Origin: Alphaproteobacteria bacterium
GTDB lineage: Bacteria; Pseudomonadota; Alphaproteobacteria; Rhodobacterales; Rhodobacteraceae
DNA length: 6,317 nucleotides
Assembly: GCA_003696705.1 (NCBI GenBank)
Contig: RFGD01000358.1
Span: 1 to 6,317 of the forward strand
Direction: 5' to 3'
The notes under the pieces were generated by a model. The model searched no databases. It saw only the letters and a list, made by a program, of their open reading frames with translations, and was not told where the DNA came from. Positions 4,969 through 6,317 of this stretch are shown here, piece after piece; position 1 is the first letter of the stretch, and each line of letters begins with the position of its first letter. The position numbers were made by a program, and so were the translations under genes.

Positions 4969-6317
4969 ATGACCAAGGGCTGGAGCAAGTCGGACTGGCG
5001 GCAGAAACCGCGGGTTCAGATGCCCGATTACGAGGACAAGGAAGCGCTGGCGCGTGTCGAGGCTCGCCTGTCCCAGTATCCGCCGCTGGTCTTTGCCGGC
5101 GAGGTGCGCAACCTGAAACGCCGCCTGGGCGAGGCCGCGGCCGGTCGCGCCTTCCTTCTTCAGGGCGGCGACTGCGCCGAAAGCTTTGCCGAATTCAACG
5201 CCGACATCATTCGCGACACCTTCAAGGTTCTCTTGCAGATGGCGGTGGTGCTGACCTATGGCGCCAAGGTGCCGGTCGTGAAGGTCGGGCGCATGGCCGG
5301 GCAGTTCGCGAAGCCGCGCTCGGCCCCGACCGAGGTCCGCGGCGACGTCGAGCTGCCGTCCTACCGCGGCGACATCATCAACGATCTTGCCTTCGACCCG
5401 GACGCCCGCCGCCCGGACCCCGAGCGCATGCTTCAAGCCTATACGCAGGCGGCGGCGTCGCTCAACCTTCTTCGGGCCTTCTCGAAGGGCGGTTTTGCCG
5501 ACATCCACCGGGTGCATTCCTGGACGCTTGGCTTCTCCGAGGGTGAGAACGCCGAACGTTACCGCGATCTGGCCAACCGCATCGCCGAGGCGCTCGAGTT
5601 CATGGCGGCCGCCGGGGTCGATGCCTCGACCAGCCAGAAAATGGCCACGGTCGATTTCTTCACCAGCCACGAGGCGCTTCTTCTCGAGTATGAAGAGGCG
5701 CTGTGCCGGATCGACTCGACGACTGGCCTGCCGGTCGCGGGCTCGGGCCACATGATCTGGATCGGGGACCGCACCCGCCAGCCGGACGGCGCCCATGTCG
5801 AGTTCTGCCGGGGTGTGCAGAACCCGATCGGCCTGAAGTGCGGCCCGTCGTTGACGACCGAGGATCTGAAGGTCCTCATCCAGAAACTGAACCCCGAGAA
5901 CGAGCCGGGCCGGCTGACGCTCATCACCCGTTTCGGCGCTGGCAAGGTGGGCGATCACCTGCCGCGGCTCATCCGCGCGGTCGAGGAAGAGGGCGCGAAC
6001 GTCCTCTGGACCTGCGACCCGATGCACGGGAACACGGTCAAGTCGGCCTCGGGTTTCAAGACCCGTCCGTTCGAGCGGGTGCTGCAGGAAGTGCGCGAGT
6101 TCTTCGCCGTCCACAACGCCGAGGGGACGATCCCCGGGGGCGTGCATTTCGAAATGACGGGCAAGGACGTGACCGAATGCACGGGCGGCGTCCGGGCCGT
6201 CCGCGACGAGGATCTGTCGGACCGTTATCACACGGCCTGCGACCCGCGCCTCAACGCAAGCCAGGCGCTCGAACTTGCCTTCCTCGTGGCCGAGGAACTT
6301 TCGGCGCGGCGTTCGGC
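4969..6317 (+). CDS. aroG: Class II 3-deoxy-7-phosphoheptulonate (DAHP) synthase, 3' end outside window
   Basis: DAHP synthase condenses phosphoenolpyruvate with erythrose 4-phosphate, the first step of the shikimate pathway to Phe, Tyr, Trp and other aromatics. The visible 449 residues have no stop; bacterial class II enzymes are usually about 450-470 residues, so only a few residues are missing. The metal ligands known from the Mycobacterium tuberculosis enzyme (C87, H369, E411, D441) match here as C69 in GGDCAESF, H353 in CDPMHGNT, E395 in HFEMTG and D425 in CDPRLN, with the same spacing between the last three. Substrate-binding blocks are also present: GRMAGQFAKPRS with R108, IGDRTRQ (265-271) and NPIGLKCGPS (285-294). 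Compared with the mycobacterial enzyme the N-terminus is about 18 residues shorter. There is no fused chorismate mutase or ACT domain in the visible part. The gene begins after a divergent promoter region shared with the GlxA-type regulator. The class II family is certain; the symbol aroG follows common use and varies between genomes. Confidence 0.95.
   Translation, partial: MTKGWSKSDWRQKPRVQMPDYEDKEALARVEARLSQYPPLVFAGEVRNLKRRLGEAAAGRAFLLQGGDCAESFAEFNADIIRDTFKVLLQMAVVLTYGAKVPVVKVGRMAGQFAKPRSAPTEVRGDVELPSYRGDIINDLAFDPDARRPDPERMLQAYTQAAASLNLLRAFSKGGFADIHRVHSWTLGFSEGENAERYRDLANRIAEALEFMAAAGVDASTSQKMATVDFFTSHEALLLEYEEALCRIDSTTGLPVAGSGHMIWIGDRTRQPDGAHVEFCRGVQNPIGLKCGPSLTTEDLKVLIQKLNPENEPGRLTLITRFGAGKVGDHLPRLIRAVEEEGANVLWTCDPMHGNTVKSASGFKTRPFERVLQEVREFFAVHNAEGTIPGGVHFEMTGKDVTECTGGVRAVRDEDLSDRYHTACDPRLNASQALELAFLVAEELSARRS

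Noticed and set aside
4867..6231. Minus-strand open frame of about 454 codons opposite the DAHP synthase
   Set aside because: The plus strand encodes a textbook class II DAHP synthase; the antisense frame is a codon-bias shadow.

Overview
The window looks like ordinary chromosome from a GC-rich alphaproteobacterium, most likely Rhodobacterales or a close relative. This rests on the very strong G/C bias at third codon positions, the protein styles of LpxB, GlnE and the class II DAHP synthase, and lipid A synthesis (a Gram-negative trait). Species cannot be named from the sequence alone. I see no mobile element, CRISPR array, tRNA or rRNA.

Layout: (1) 1-636 (+) is the 3' part of lpxB, lipid-A-disaccharide synthase, cut by the left edge. 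(2) 668-3502 (+) is a full-length glnE, the two-headed enzyme that adenylylates and deadenylylates glutamine synthetase. (3) 3506-3814 (+) is a 102-residue protein of unknown function, 3 bases after glnE, with an acidic body and an arginine-rich tail. (4) 3811-4809 (-) is a GlxA-type regulator (DJ-1/PfpI-like domain plus AraC helix-turn-helix) resembling the GbdR/CdhR branch. It converges on the small gene, and the two stop codons interlock in one CTAG. (5) 4810-4968 is a 159-base divergent promoter region. (6) 4969 to the right edge (+) is a nearly complete class II DAHP synthase, first enzyme of the shikimate pathway, with all four metal ligands visible.

The first three genes are packed tightly enough to be one transcript: envelope lipid synthesis, then nitrogen control, then an unknown. 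The regulator and the DAHP synthase share a divergent promoter region, so regulation of the synthase by its neighbour is possible but unproven.

I found no clearly new system. The points most worth checking are the interlocked convergent 3' ends, where each gene carries a possible stem-loop for the other's transcript; the small unknown gene coupled to glnE; and the drift of the adenylyltransferase half of GlnE away from the usual motif.
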